Shown in pieces: positions 23,551-33,687 of a stretch of 64,000 nt of DNA. This DNA comes from Tetrapyrgos nigripes (taxonomy: Eukaryota; Basidiomycota; Agaricomycetes; Agaricales; Campanellaceae). The stretch spans positions 29,849-93,848 of the forward strand of contig JAACJM010000302.1 of assembly GCA_013368315.1 (NCBI GenBank). The letters run 5' to 3'. The notes beneath the pieces are model-generated. The model made no database searches. It had not been told where the DNA came from and saw nothing but the letters and a program-made list of their open reading frames with translations. Positions within the stretch are counted from its first letter, which is position 1. Each line of letters begins with the position of its first letter. The position numbers and the translations under genes were made by a program.

Positions 23551-25559
23551 CTACACTCTGCGCTTATGCTCAGAGTCACTGCTACTGCTACTGTCCGAGT
23601 CACTGTCATCCAAGGCTTCCTTCAGGTTCTCTCTTTCCAACTCCATCTCTGCATTCCACACTTCAGGACGAACGTGTTCCTCATCGTCAAGACTCTCTGC
23701 AAACTCAATGCCCTCGATCTCTCTATCCGCATCGTCCTTCATGATCACAATCCACAGCACATCATCATTACTCCAATGCTCCAGCAAATCTGCATTCGCA
23801 ACACGTCTCTGCATCGGCGTTTCCCTTGGACCCAGCGCCTCACTAACAAGTCCACTAATCAGTCCACCTCTCCTTGACGGTAACCCTTTCCTTGCTCTAC
23901 GATCGTCTTTCCACTGACGCCGAGCTTCCTTCCTTTCAGATTTATACCGCTTCTTGACCTCCCGCCGAACCTCACGATACTCTTTCCGCGCTTGCCGTGC
24001 TTCTTGCCTATCACTCAACGCCTGTCCTACCATGCGCATGTCAAACGAGCCAGATGAGGACGAATGAGACCCAACTCGGCCTGTGGGCCTTGATGAAGAC
24101 GGTCTGGCCCCAAGCAAGTCTGAAGTAGGTCTACCCCCGTGTCCGTGACCAGCAGACCCTCCCTGCGTCGCAAACGTTTCATCAATCCTCTGCAACGCTC
24201 TCCTACGCTGTTCATTCTGCCTCTCCTTCTTCGACTCCTTGTGCCCATCCCATTTCAACCCCCACTGGTTTATCATCTCCATAATACCCTCTGGCTTCTT
24301 AGGAGCGGGTAACCCCTGCATCCGCAAAGACAAAGCCAACTCGGGTCCAGGCGGCGAAACCAGCGCCAAACGTCTCCTCAAAACCACGTTCTCCGTACTC
24401 TCTCCTGGGGCAGGAGTGATAAGCGGTGGTTTATCCGCTATAGCTCGGACAATCCGACTCGACAAGGGTAGAGGTGCATGGAGGAGTACGGTACCGACTG
24501 TACGTCCGACTTTATCAAGGGTTTCTTTAGTTTTGCCTTTGCCTGAGGTTTTTAATTGGGTTTGTTTCTGGATGAGAGCGAGCATGGCTGGCGTGGTGCA
24601 GAGACGGACGGAGAGGCCTCGGGGTTTGAAGAGTCGGAGGTTGGCAGCGCGGAGGTAGCGGTCGGTGAGGGTCTTTGAAAGGACGCGCATACCCGTTTGG
24701 GCAGTGGTTTGGAGGACGATACCGGCTATCATTGCCCAGTGGAATGGACTACGCGTAGCAGAAAGAAAACAAGTAATAGTCAGCTCTGTTTTGAACGAGG
24801 AAAAAAAATATAAAGTAATAACCACTCACACAAACCCAAGAGCCTGACCAACCGCATCTACAACTCTCAAAGGTGGACTCGCAACAATTGCCAAGTTCAG
24901 CCCGTCTATAAAATCCAACAGGGTCTGCGCCGATATGTCAACTCGCTCTAAAGTTTCATTGTAGCCCCTCGCAAAAGCCGAGTCAAATCTCGCTGAGATG
25001 CTTATTTGAGGGATACATAGTGGAAGCGGGAGTGCATCTCCTGACGCTGCCGCAGCTTGAGTTTGAGTAGGCATCCACGTCGATGAAGTCTGGCCATGTT
25101 GGAGTTTATCCTGCTGTTCATAATACTCCCGCAATCTCTCCTTCTCGTCTATCGCTGTCCCACCCGGTAGGTAAGTCTGAATCAACACTTGTGCATCTCG
25201 AGTGAGTTGGATGCCATGACCAGAAGACTTGGTTTCGGGCGTCCGCATCGCTGCTGGTGGTGGTGGTGGTTCCGATACTCCTCCTGATCCAGAGACATTG
25301 CTCGAGTTGCCTATTAGTACAGAATCGCCATTCAGACAATTGGAATGACAGAAAAGACCAGCTAATGCTACTCACCATAGGGCGAAGGATTCCGAAAGGG
25401 ATTTCTATCGACATAAGGCGCAGGGAACGACGGCCCTCCTGCTACGTTGGGCGTTGGCATGTGCATGTCATGCATATGACTGCCAGTCTGAGCTCCAGGT
25501 GCAGTTGCATTAGACGAATAGTAGGGTGGTGGTGGTTGGTCGCCTTGATTGAAGATCAT
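23551..25559 (-). CDS. Conserved fungal protein, 620 aa, unknown function
   Basis: Three exons, 25376-25559, 24830-25310 and 23551-24748, total 1863 nt, all joints in phase. The N-terminus is Pro/Ser-rich (QPPPPYYSS). A segment around STRDAQVL-like helices follows, then a hydrophobic region over the second joint (LNLAIVASPPLRVVDAVGQ, then FHWAMIAGIVLQTTAQTG) that may contact a membrane. The second half is very basic and helical (Arg/Lys/Glu-rich, about 24190-23870), and the C-terminus is an acidic Ser/Asp tract. The general plan suggests a scaffold or membrane-associated protein. I recognise it only as a conserved-looking hypothetical. Confidence 0.75.
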
Positions 25560-26259
25560 TTCTGCGCGTGGAAGAAGACTTAGATCCCTGGTTCAAGTTG
25601 TAGGCTGGAGAAAAGGCGAGGTAAGGTTAGGCTAAGGAACAGGGATTTGACGGCGTTCCTTTTATTGCTGGAGAAGGCTCTAAGTCTCATGATCGACGCG
25701 AAGACGGTAGAATGGCTGATTTGCAGTTCTGCAGGCTGGCAGTGTTGCACAGCAATGTGCCAAAAATAAACAGCGCGCTCTGTCAGGACAGTATATGAAA
25801 AGAGGAAGCCTTCGCTCGTAATCGAGTGATCCGTTGGAGACTCTGATCTCTAACACATTTGCTCCTGAAGGTGATATTCCAATTTATGAGCGAGGCCCTG
25901 CGAGGCCTTCCTGCTTCCCATGATATGACGATATGACAGGACCCCTAATGGGTGTAGATTTCTGTTCACCATTTCCGCGTCATTATTATCCGAACTGGAA
26001 TAAAATCCTACACTTAAGTTCTGATATCGGATTTGGACTTTTCTCGTTAATTGGAGACGACGATCCCAAAAAAACAGACATGTCCACCTGGCACCCATTT
26101 AGGGGGGTCCCAGTTAACCTAACGTGCACAGTCACTATACATATCGACTACAGCACCTTCTGTTAGGCGAAGGCTGCGCAGAGCTGCGCAAAATGAGGAA
26201 CCAGCTGAAAGGTGTACATGCATTGTATGTACGTAGCAGATAAGCAAACAATTTTCGCG
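25560..26259. other. Intergenic, 3' side of the F-box-like gene
   Basis: Promoter side of the 23551-25559 gene and 3' flank of the F-box-like gene. Near its right end (26151-26240) lies a sequence repeated at 28254-28345. No coding signal. Confidence 0.4.
26151..26240. repeat. Copy 1 of a duplicated 3'-flank sequence
   Basis: CACCTTCTGTTAGGCGAAGG and the following 70 nt are nearly repeated at 28254-28345. Both copies sit just beyond the stop codon of a minus-strand gene (about 20-110 nt and 105-195 nt away). Confidence 0.75.
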
Positions 26260-27889
26260 CTACTGGTACGCAGCAACTTGGAACCAAAATGAATCCACCA
26301 TCTCCGTAAAGCAGACCTTCAGCTGCTGCAACTCTGAACACTTTGGAAGGCAACCCTTGACCAACTCGATGTCCTCCACCTCTGGCTTAAACCTCCTCGA
26401 CAACAAAATTTCGACTTTTTCCAATCCGGGCCCCTTACGCGTCTTCACTGGCAGAGCACGGGCTAGGCAACTATCGACTCCTGATAACAGCTCCTTTAAA
26501 TCCGGCTTCTGGAATAGTCTGCGCACATCCATCTTGATTTTCCAAGGTGGAGATGTCAACGCCGTCGGTGTGAAGGCGATGGAAAGGAAATGTAAATTGG
26601 TAAAGAGTGACTCTAGGTTCTGGAGAATACTCTGCAGAAGTTGGATGTCACGATCACCGTAGAAACCAGCAAACATAATCTGGAGGTGAGTGAGGGACTC
26701 GAGATAGTTAAATGCAGGTATATGGTTGGGCTGGAGAGCTGCAATACCTGACTCGGCTTGGAGGATTAATCACTTTGACACTACTCTGAATAACGAGATG
26801 AAACTGACCATAAATCCTGGCAAACTTGAGCTGGACGTGAGTGATTTGACAGTGATCATAAGAAAGGATATCATGTAAAGTAGTAATATCGTCCTCTCGT
26901 GAAAGGTGCATGCTAAGATTGCGAAGACAGCTGATATCGAACAAAGATTTCGAGTGCCCAAAGAACGCTGGTAGGAGTGTATATCTTTGCATGCGACTTC
27001 CTTCATCAGACGCACCATCCAGGTTCAAGGTGCGCAATCCTGTAGTATTTCCGCATCTAAAAGTAGACTGGTTGGAAAGAAAACCATCCAACTTGGTGCC
27101 AGTGCTGCCATCGTTCGTCGAATCGAATATGACTTCTCGAAGGGATAACGAGTGCAAGGTGGCATTGTCTGCCTTCATCAAGATCGAAAGACACTCGACG
27201 AGGTAGAAGACCGAGGCAAATATAACGTCCTGCAACACCAACGACTGCAATGTGCTACTATTCCGCTCCAAAAGACCGAAAAAGAGTGAGACTGTGCTCT
27301 TCGTCGCATTGGCATTGACATTAGCACTGGTATTGGTATTATCCGAATCGGTTCCTGCCAGTGGCCGCTCCGCCATCGGTTTCGGGGTGGTGTTAGTGTG
27401 TCGTATTTCGAGGAATTCGAGAGATGTGAATGTCAATGAAAGGAGATTAAGCATCTCGTTTTCAATGAGCAGGGTAGACGGGAAATATCCGCTTATCGTC
27501 AGTCTGCGGGTGTATAAAGACCATGGTTTCAAGCTGGTTTTGGATTCGGACATAGCGCTGTCCATCATCATGACGAGATTTTTCAGTGCCCGTACACTCC
27601 TTTCTACGGCTACCCTCTCCTTCCACTGCTCGCGTACGATTGGAGACCGAATATGACTCGATATATACTCCGTTCCCGTTTTAGGAAACTCGAGAGGAAA
27701 CTTCATTTCGCGAAAAAGATGGGTACGTCCATAGTCAAGCCAAGCCTGACATACGAGTGTACATGTTTTGAGAGTTGGAATGGTGTCCTGGGCTATAGCT
27801 ACCCAGTCGATGATTTGGTCGAATATTTCTTGGGGAAATGTTGGAGAGGAGGATTGGGAACCAGCAGCCCGGGCCTGGGGTTTATCCAT
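26260..27889 (-). CDS. F-box/leucine-rich-repeat-like protein, 522 aa
   Basis: Two exons, 26809-27889 and 26260-26747, over a 61-nt intron; 1569 nt, in frame. An F-box-like block lies near the N-terminus (PTFPQEIFDQIIDWVA, then TLVCQAWLDYGRTHLF). After it come repeating hydrophobic stretches typical of fungal F-box/LRR proteins (SLEFLEIRH, TLQSLVLQDV, TLHSLSLREVIF, GLRTLNLDG). Such proteins pick substrates for SCF ubiquitin ligases through Skp1; the substrate is unknown. The ATG at 27889 (M-D-K-P-Q) was chosen because it precedes the F-box closely; an ATG at 27934 would add 15 residues. Upstream DNA is a relic with an inserted MITE, so the promoter may be recent. Confidence 0.75.
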
Positions 27890-27939
27890 CTTCAACGCGA
27901 CACCAGTAGGGAGGAGGTGGTGGACGCAGTTCAAGCACT

Positions 27940-28253
27940 AGCGTGAGAAATTTGTACTTGTTGACGCGATCGGACATGATAGTAGCTAAATTTGTCGCTC
28001 TACAGCTTCGTTCGCATTTACAGTCGACTCCCTCTTAAGGGACTCTTAACACATACATTTTTTGGAGAAAAAAACCCACTTTCCCTGCCAACTTAGTGCT
28101 CTCTCAAAAGGCATACATTTTTGCGGGAACGGAGGGGTATGCCTTAAGAGGGAGTTTACTGTAGTACGATTGCGAATGAACTTCAAACTAAGAACCCGGC
28201 AGCATTTCACGAAAGGCATTCAATAGATTACTGTTGACAGGAAAAGATGATCT
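27940..28253 (-). pseudogene. Relic of a membrane-protein gene 3' end, split by a MITE
   Basis: The minus-strand DNA around 28250-27990 parallels 36463-36600: both contain words for F-R-E-M-L followed by E-V-H-S-Q-S. Here a stop codon falls early (after CGGGTTCT) and a 141-bp element is inserted. It is a decayed copy of the gene family represented at 36463-37190. Identity was judged by eye. Confidence 0.45.
28021..28161. mobile_element. Pogo/Tc1-type MITE, 141 bp
   Basis: The ends are CAGTCGACTCCCTCTTAAG and CTTAAGAGGGAGTTTACTG, near-perfect inverses, flanked by TA on both sides (28019-28020 and 28162-28163). It is too short to code for anything. A TA target duplication and CAGT-starting ends are usual for pogo-like elements. 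The related sequence at 36,510-36,525 lacks the insert, giving an approximate empty site. Confidence 0.85.
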
Positions 28254-28345
28254 CAAGCACCTTCTGTCAGGCGAAGGCTGCGCAGAACGGTACAAAATGA
28301 GAAACCAGCTGAAAGATGTGCATGTACGTATGTAGGAAATGAAGT
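28254..28345. repeat. Copy 2 of a duplicated 3'-flank sequence
   Basis: Matches 26151-26240 (shared core CACCTTCTGT-AGGCGAAGG and AACCAGCTGAAAG) with a few substitutions and small gaps. It lies beyond the stop of the 28450-29616 gene. Confidence 0.75.
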
Positions 28346-28449
28346 ACTTACTACGCTAGCTTGACGCTAGCACTACTACTTATACTAACTTGAATAGGTC
28401 CCCTCGGGTGGCTGACTTGGACACCTGCCATGACCTACTAGTCCTGCCT

Positions 28450-29616
28450 CTACTTTCGAGCCTCGAGGGTTACTTGATTCGATGGTACCGGTGGAATTAC
28501 GGTATGCGTCCTTCGCGAGGTAGAGGAAGAGCTTGCTTGCTGGGAAGAACTCGTCGCTTGATCAGATCCGCTGGTGGAGGCGACAGAGTTTGGTGGATAC
28601 TCATGTACGTTTCTCCGACCCGAAGTATTATGAACTTCGAGCTGATCACCACCCTCGTTCGCTGATTCGAATTTACAGTTGATAGACCAGTCGTCGATGT
28701 CTTTGTAGGTAAAGGTCAAAACGATGATCTGAATGAGACTAATGACAATCATCGCAGCTGTCGATGGGCCTCCATCTCTCCAGACGACCAGGAATGGGCT
28801 CACAACACTGCAAAAGCAGAACGGAGCCATCACAATGAACTTCCACTTGCGTTGGGTAGACCCCGCGACCAGTGAATTCCTAAAAAACAACTGAATCATG
28901 GCAGTTGGAACTTTAAAGTCCACAATATAGCTCCCGGGACCGTCCCAGCCGTTGTTGGCATCTCCTGGACTGCGAGATCTGACGTGAAGATGGAGAAGAG
29001 TCATCTTCTCCTCGTGAAAATGTTTTTCTTTCTCGTCCTCTAGGCATTTGAACATTGAGAAGATCGTGGTGCTGTCGCTGAAAATAGATCCGGATTTCCA
29101 CTGTTCTGGCATTCGACTAGCTATCCTTGGCCACAGGAATTCACAGACATAAAAGACGAAGCGACCATGCACATGATACACTTTCCCCATGTAATCAAGT
29201 ACCTGCTCCCGGCAAAACTTTTGCTCTTCGTCAGACCACCTAGTGCCGTAGATAGGGCTCTTCTGGTACACCTCCGGAGAAGCCCACGAACATACGCCCT
29301 TGTAATTAAGAGAGTAAGTCATGATGCTTGCCACCTGACCAACGACCAATATCCAGCGACCAATGTCCGCCAGAATCATAATCGCCTTCACTCACTTATC
29401 CTCGAAGAGAAGACCAACGATGATGATATGGAAAAGTGTGATGAATATGGAAGACGCCAAAAAGATGGCAAACCGAGAAACGGCCAGTGCGGTGGTCCTG
29501 ATAAGGCCTCTACGGGTTAATGTCACCTCCTGCACAGGTTGGTTCGTCGCCACATATATCGTCGTAGGTTTCTCATTCGCCTCATGAGGCTGACGACTAT
29601 GCTGTTCAATTTGCAC
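28450..29616 (-). CDS. Uncharacterised membrane protein, 365 aa
   Basis: Exons 29396-29616 and 28450-29326 join in frame over a 69-nt intron (GTGAGT..GCAAG); 1098 nt. One strong membrane segment follows the N-terminal 40 residues (SRFAIFLASSIFITLFHIII). A soluble region with WSDEEQKFCREQVLDYMGK comes next, then two further hydrophobic segments (VMAPFCFCSVVSPFLVVW and MIVISLIQIIVLTFTY). The tail is Ser/Thr-rich. The only ATG before the first membrane segment lies within the terminal repeat of the transposon stack at 29600, so the native start may have been lost or replaced. I do not recognise the family. Confidence 0.6.
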
Positions 29617-30390
29617 ATTTATTATTTACCCGCACTCTCGATAATTTTCCCCGCACATAGTGACCTACTTTCCTTGCACACTCTCGAAAACTCTCCCGCA
29701 CCCAATGTTCACAAAGTCAATTCCTGGGCCTAGATGACTACTTACACCCAACCAAAACTGACTATGCGTAAATAGGACAAAATGTGCACATGAATATGAG
29801 CTCTTGCAGATATCCATTCAGTCAAATCAAAATTTTGCAGAAAAAACAATTTCTGCACAAAAGAATGGTGAAAAAGCAAATGGTATATTTCTGCATCTAT
29901 CTGCGATAATATGCACAAAATTTGTAGCTGTTCTATAAGAATCACATCCAGCCCTGTCCACCTCGAAGTTCCTTTATAATAAGCCATACCAAGATCTAAG
30001 ACAGAAGTTCCAGATGTATCATCAGCAGAGATACTGAGCATGCGCGACGTAGAACCTCATACCATGTACAGCTTTTGGCTCTTGCTCGAGAATGACATGC
30101 TGGAAACTACTAACATATCAAAAAGGTTGAGAAGATGAAGCAAACATAGTAACTCACCATATTCTGGACCACCTTGCACTAATACACTGCCCGAAGCGCA
30201 CACACCCCATTCCTGCTACACAGACGCGTGAACATTAGCTTGTCTGAACTGGACTATTGTGAAGAGGAAAGGATAGAGAGAGCAATAAAAAACGGATTTC
30301 TGTGGCTGCACATCAGGGAAAAGGCTTGAGCACGTCTGGTACACGCTGGGCTGGTGGTGGTAGTAAAGACAACACGACGTGGCAAACACT

Positions 30391-31081
30391 GCGGGCAGCG
30401 ATGGGTATTTGCAACCCATTTTTGAGCAGGCTTAAATCTCAAGTTGTTCGCACAGTTTGTTCCCAGATAAAATTTGGCTTACTTGCCATTGAAATGACGA
30501 AACTTGTATCATAAGTATTTTCTAGATTATGTTACAATCAAACATTATAATTGATTTGTGGGATAAAAACCTGCCAAATAGGATGAGATTTGTGTGGCTT
30601 TGTAAAAATGTGTTTAAACAAGTGAAGTATCTGTGCCTGATTTGGTGTGAAAATACTAAGAATTTTCTGATGCAGATTTGGCTCACATGCCTGCAAAGTA
30701 TTCGCCACGCTTTTTGCACTGTGACAGAAATTTACGTAAATCGTTTCTCTCACAATGCAAAAAGCGTGGCAAATACTTTGCAGGCATGTGAGCCAAATCT
30801 GCGTCAGAAAATTTTGAGTATTTTCACGCCAAATCAGGCACAGATACTTGACTTGTTTGAACACATTTTTGCAAAGCCACCTAAATCTAATCCTATTTGG
30901 GAGGTTTTATCCCACAAATCAATTATAATGTTTGATCGTAGCATAATTTAGAAAATACTTATGATACAAGTTTTTTCATTTCAACAGCAAGTAAGCCAAT
31001 TTTATCTGGGAAAAAACTGTGCGAACAATTCGAGATTTAAGCCTGCTCAAAAACGGGTTGCAAATACCCATCGCCGCCCGC
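30391..31081. mobile_element. Palindromic MITE, 691 bp, nearly all inverted repeat
   Basis: The left arm begins GCGGGCAGCGATGGGTATTT and the right arm ends with its inverse. The two arms of about 340 nt pair almost fully around a centre near 30,735 (TTTACGTAAAT). Mirror ORFs appear on both strands for this reason and code for nothing. No clear target duplication was found. Confidence 0.8.
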
Positions 31082-31329
31082 GGTGAAAGAGTGCCGAAGG
31101 TATTGGCATGAGTCACATGAAACTTTTGAGTCATGTTACCTTCACGTGACCCTGACACGTCGCGTTAAAAGGTCTTGCGTCCAGTTTCCATCGTCCTCGT
31201 TCTGTGTTATGCTAAATATTCCACTCCTACGTAAGTCAATACAGAGAAAAATGTCTTAAGTTTTATGAAAAAAATAACAACTTAGACATTGAGAGTGCGG
31301 GAAACCTGAATGAGTGCGGGGATTTCGAC

Positions 31330-32758
31330 TGTTGTAAACGGTCCGGCTTGGCTCCAGCGAGCCGCTGAGCTGAGCCGGTTTTTGAGCCGCGGCTCGGCTC
31401 CAGGTGGCTCTCGACCGACTCTGGCTCGAGTCATAAAAGCCGAGTCAAATTCTCTCAGAGAGACTGCCCTCTAGCGACACCAGAAATTAGCTTAAAGTGT
31501 ACTGTCTCAGTAGCTGACATCAGGGAGTGTCTTTGAAGCAAGTTCGGTGTACTTTGAGCGAGAAAGACCATGAGACCGTAACTCAAAAAAGTCGTTGTGC
31601 CTTAATTTGATAAGTTCTCACGGTTGTTTAATTTCTAATTTTAGCACAATATTAAGGAAAATGATGTATCTCTTGGTTCAGAGTGCGCATACCATATCTA
31701 GAAGCTCGATTTCACTCCTGGAGTGTCAATATGACTTGTAAGGTCTCACTCCTACATTCCTATCTACATGTCTAGAAGGGAAGTGGTTTTCACGGAATTT
31801 TAGCGACACGAGTCGTGACTAGCCGGATCTAAAAGCCGAGCCGAGCCATTTACATAAGGAGCCGAGCCGGAGCCGAGCCAGAGCCAACCGTAGTCGAACC
31901 GTTGGATAAAACTATTTAGGAACCCCTGCATTGGCGGGAACCCCGGAGTTCCTAGGAACCCGCCACAAACACGAAGTTAGCGTCTGTCACGCCTTTGTCA
32001 CGCTTGAGTCGCGATCAAATAGTGGTCGTCGTCTTTGGCGTCGTTCTACAGTCTCCGACACCAAATTTCTGTGCCAGTGTCCCCACCGCATGTTGCCTTC
32101 ACTACAGGATGCCGTTGGCGAGGACCTACTACATACATACTCACGCGTTCTCCGCAGTCGTAAGCTCTTCACATTATCATAGCGATTTTGGTCTTTCCAT
32201 TGAAGTTTCCAAGGTCTTCGAGTTCAGCTTGGCATAGTATGTGAGAGTATGCGGTCTTTGAGGCGCTGTGTACGAAGTTTGGCCTGTAGAGAGTGGTCTG
32301 AGGTGCGTGCCGTTGTTGAACTGACATTTCTTTTCGTGCCTGCTCTTCCCCGTTTTGATTTCTATGCCTCAGAACCCTGCGTTAAGGTAGTTTGGACACA
32401 ATCACTTCTTCATTATCTCCTCTACATGTCAGCAAGCCATGCAACCTGTCCTTCACCTCCCGCAAGTACTTTTCCATAATGTTTTAACCCAATTTTTACC
32501 ACCCATTACGCATTTTCTCCCCTATTCTACGTGTCTCTGTGTATCTAGACATGTTTCTAATATTAATGGACATTTTTCGCTACAATCTACGCCTACAATA
32601 CGCGTATCCTCGCCAGCGCCTCGCATCGTGACTGGATGTGACCCAGTGTGACATGATGTGACGGGAACCGGGTTCCCAAATAAGCAAAGGGGTTCCCGGG
32701 GGGTTCCCGCCGGTGTAGGGGTTCCTAAATAGTTTTATCCCGAACCGTTACAACACGA
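31330..32758. mobile_element. hAT-type element interrupted by another transposon
   Basis: The ends TGTTGTAAACGGT and ACCGTTACAACACGA and the GGCTCGGCTC-rich subterminal DNA match the element at 1497-2551. The 8-mer ATTTCGAC flanks it (31322-31329 and 32759-32766); the left end seems to have lost three bases. Without the insert at 31904-32740 it is about 590 bp, non-coding. Confidence 0.75.
31904..32740. mobile_element. TIR element with 9-bp target duplication (Mutator-like?)
   Basis: The ends GGATAAAACTATTTAGGAAC and its inverse GTTCCTAAATAGTTTTATCC are perfect and continue with GGGAACCCC-type words. The 9-mer CGAACCGTT flanks both sides (31895-31903 and 32741-32749) and reconstructs the hAT element's own terminal repeat. 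A 9-bp duplication suggests a Mutator-like element. ORFs of 83 aa or less inside match nothing that I know. Confidence 0.8.
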
Positions 32759-32831
32759 ATTTCGACTATGAGTGCGGAAAATTTCGGGTGTGTGTGGGTA
32801 CAAATAATAAAAGTGCAAATTGAACAGCATA

Positions 32832-33687
32832 CGAGCTTCGCTCGGTCGGGGCCTGCGGCCCTGACGTCTGGTTAGGGATCAATTAGGGATTCGTAGGGAC
32901 ATTGCTTAGTAATGATTATGTAAATATTATTTCTTCCCAGGCCCGTCCTATCTTAATATATAGGAATATATAGGAATAGAGGAATAGAATATATAGGATA
33001 AACCTGACACTCTATCCTCCCCGTCAAAATCAATCCTACACTCGATCTTCTCTCCCTCTCTCATAGACTTGCAATTGATACTCAAAACGTTCCGTGCCAA
33101 TTCCGTCGCTATTTCGAGTCTGTACATGCTCTCCCCACTCAGCAGGGTTTGGATCCTAGAACCCGTAACTGGAGATCTAGAACTTTGAGACCCTGGAGCA
33201 AACCTTCAACCCCTGAGCATCAACTAGCCGAGCTCGGAGGTAAGAACACCGACTAAGTGAAGTGCTTATTTCAAACTTATGTACCTAGTCCCATTGACAC
33301 TGGATCCCAGTGACAGCCCTCGACATCAAGCATGATAGACATTGGTCCCACATACATATGTATGTAGTCGCTGCCGCTCCTAGTCGGCTCCGTGATGAAA
33401 CGTTCCTGGACACTGGCAGGTTCGACTGCGTTGAACTTGGGCTTTTGACGTATAGTCAGGTTCAGTGCATACGGCGCGTCGACCTTTGAGTTTAGCGAAG
33501 TATGTCCCTCTTTATAAGTAACAGGTTGGGCTGGCTTTGAGATTACCGAAATCCCCCACCTTCATTCGCTCAGCTTCGGTTTCGTTTGCAACTTATCCAT
33601 CTCACATATTATCCTCAACTTCATTATCAACTCTCATTCCGATTCCAACTCTCCCCGGCTCTCTCGAATTTCGCACAGACTAGAAGA
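32832..33687. other. Intergenic, upstream of the DUF2235 gene
   Basis: Begins with two short hairpins (CGAGCTTCGCTCG, GGGCCTGCGGCCC) next to the transposon end. Repeats of AATATATAGGA lie near 32955-33000, then comes unremarkable DNA. The 5' UTR of the next gene is expected near 33,540-33,687. Confidence 0.4.
33512..33518 (+). promoter_or_regulatory. Possible TATA box of the DUF2235 gene
   Basis: TTATAAG about 170 nt before the ATG at 33688, followed by a pyrimidine-rich leader. Position fits but is not proof. Confidence 0.3.

Larger units (their letters stand above)
29600..32829. mobile_element. TA-flanked DNA transposon hosting nested insertions
   Basis: The left end TGCTGTTCAATTTGCAC and the right end GTGCAAATTGAACAGCA are exact inverses; similarity continues inward for about 60 bp with mismatches (..TTATTATTTACCCGCACTC..). 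TA lies on both sides (29598-29599, 32830-32831), as for Tc1/mariner-type insertion. Its own core is about 1.1 kb without a recognisable transposase. The rest is later insertions at 30391-31081 and 31330-32758. The ends and TA are seen; the superfamily is inferred. Confidence 0.7.

Noticed and set aside
30522..30951. Mirror ORFs of 108-140 codons on both strands
   Set aside because: They come from the two arms of one palindromic MITE and translate the same sequence twice.
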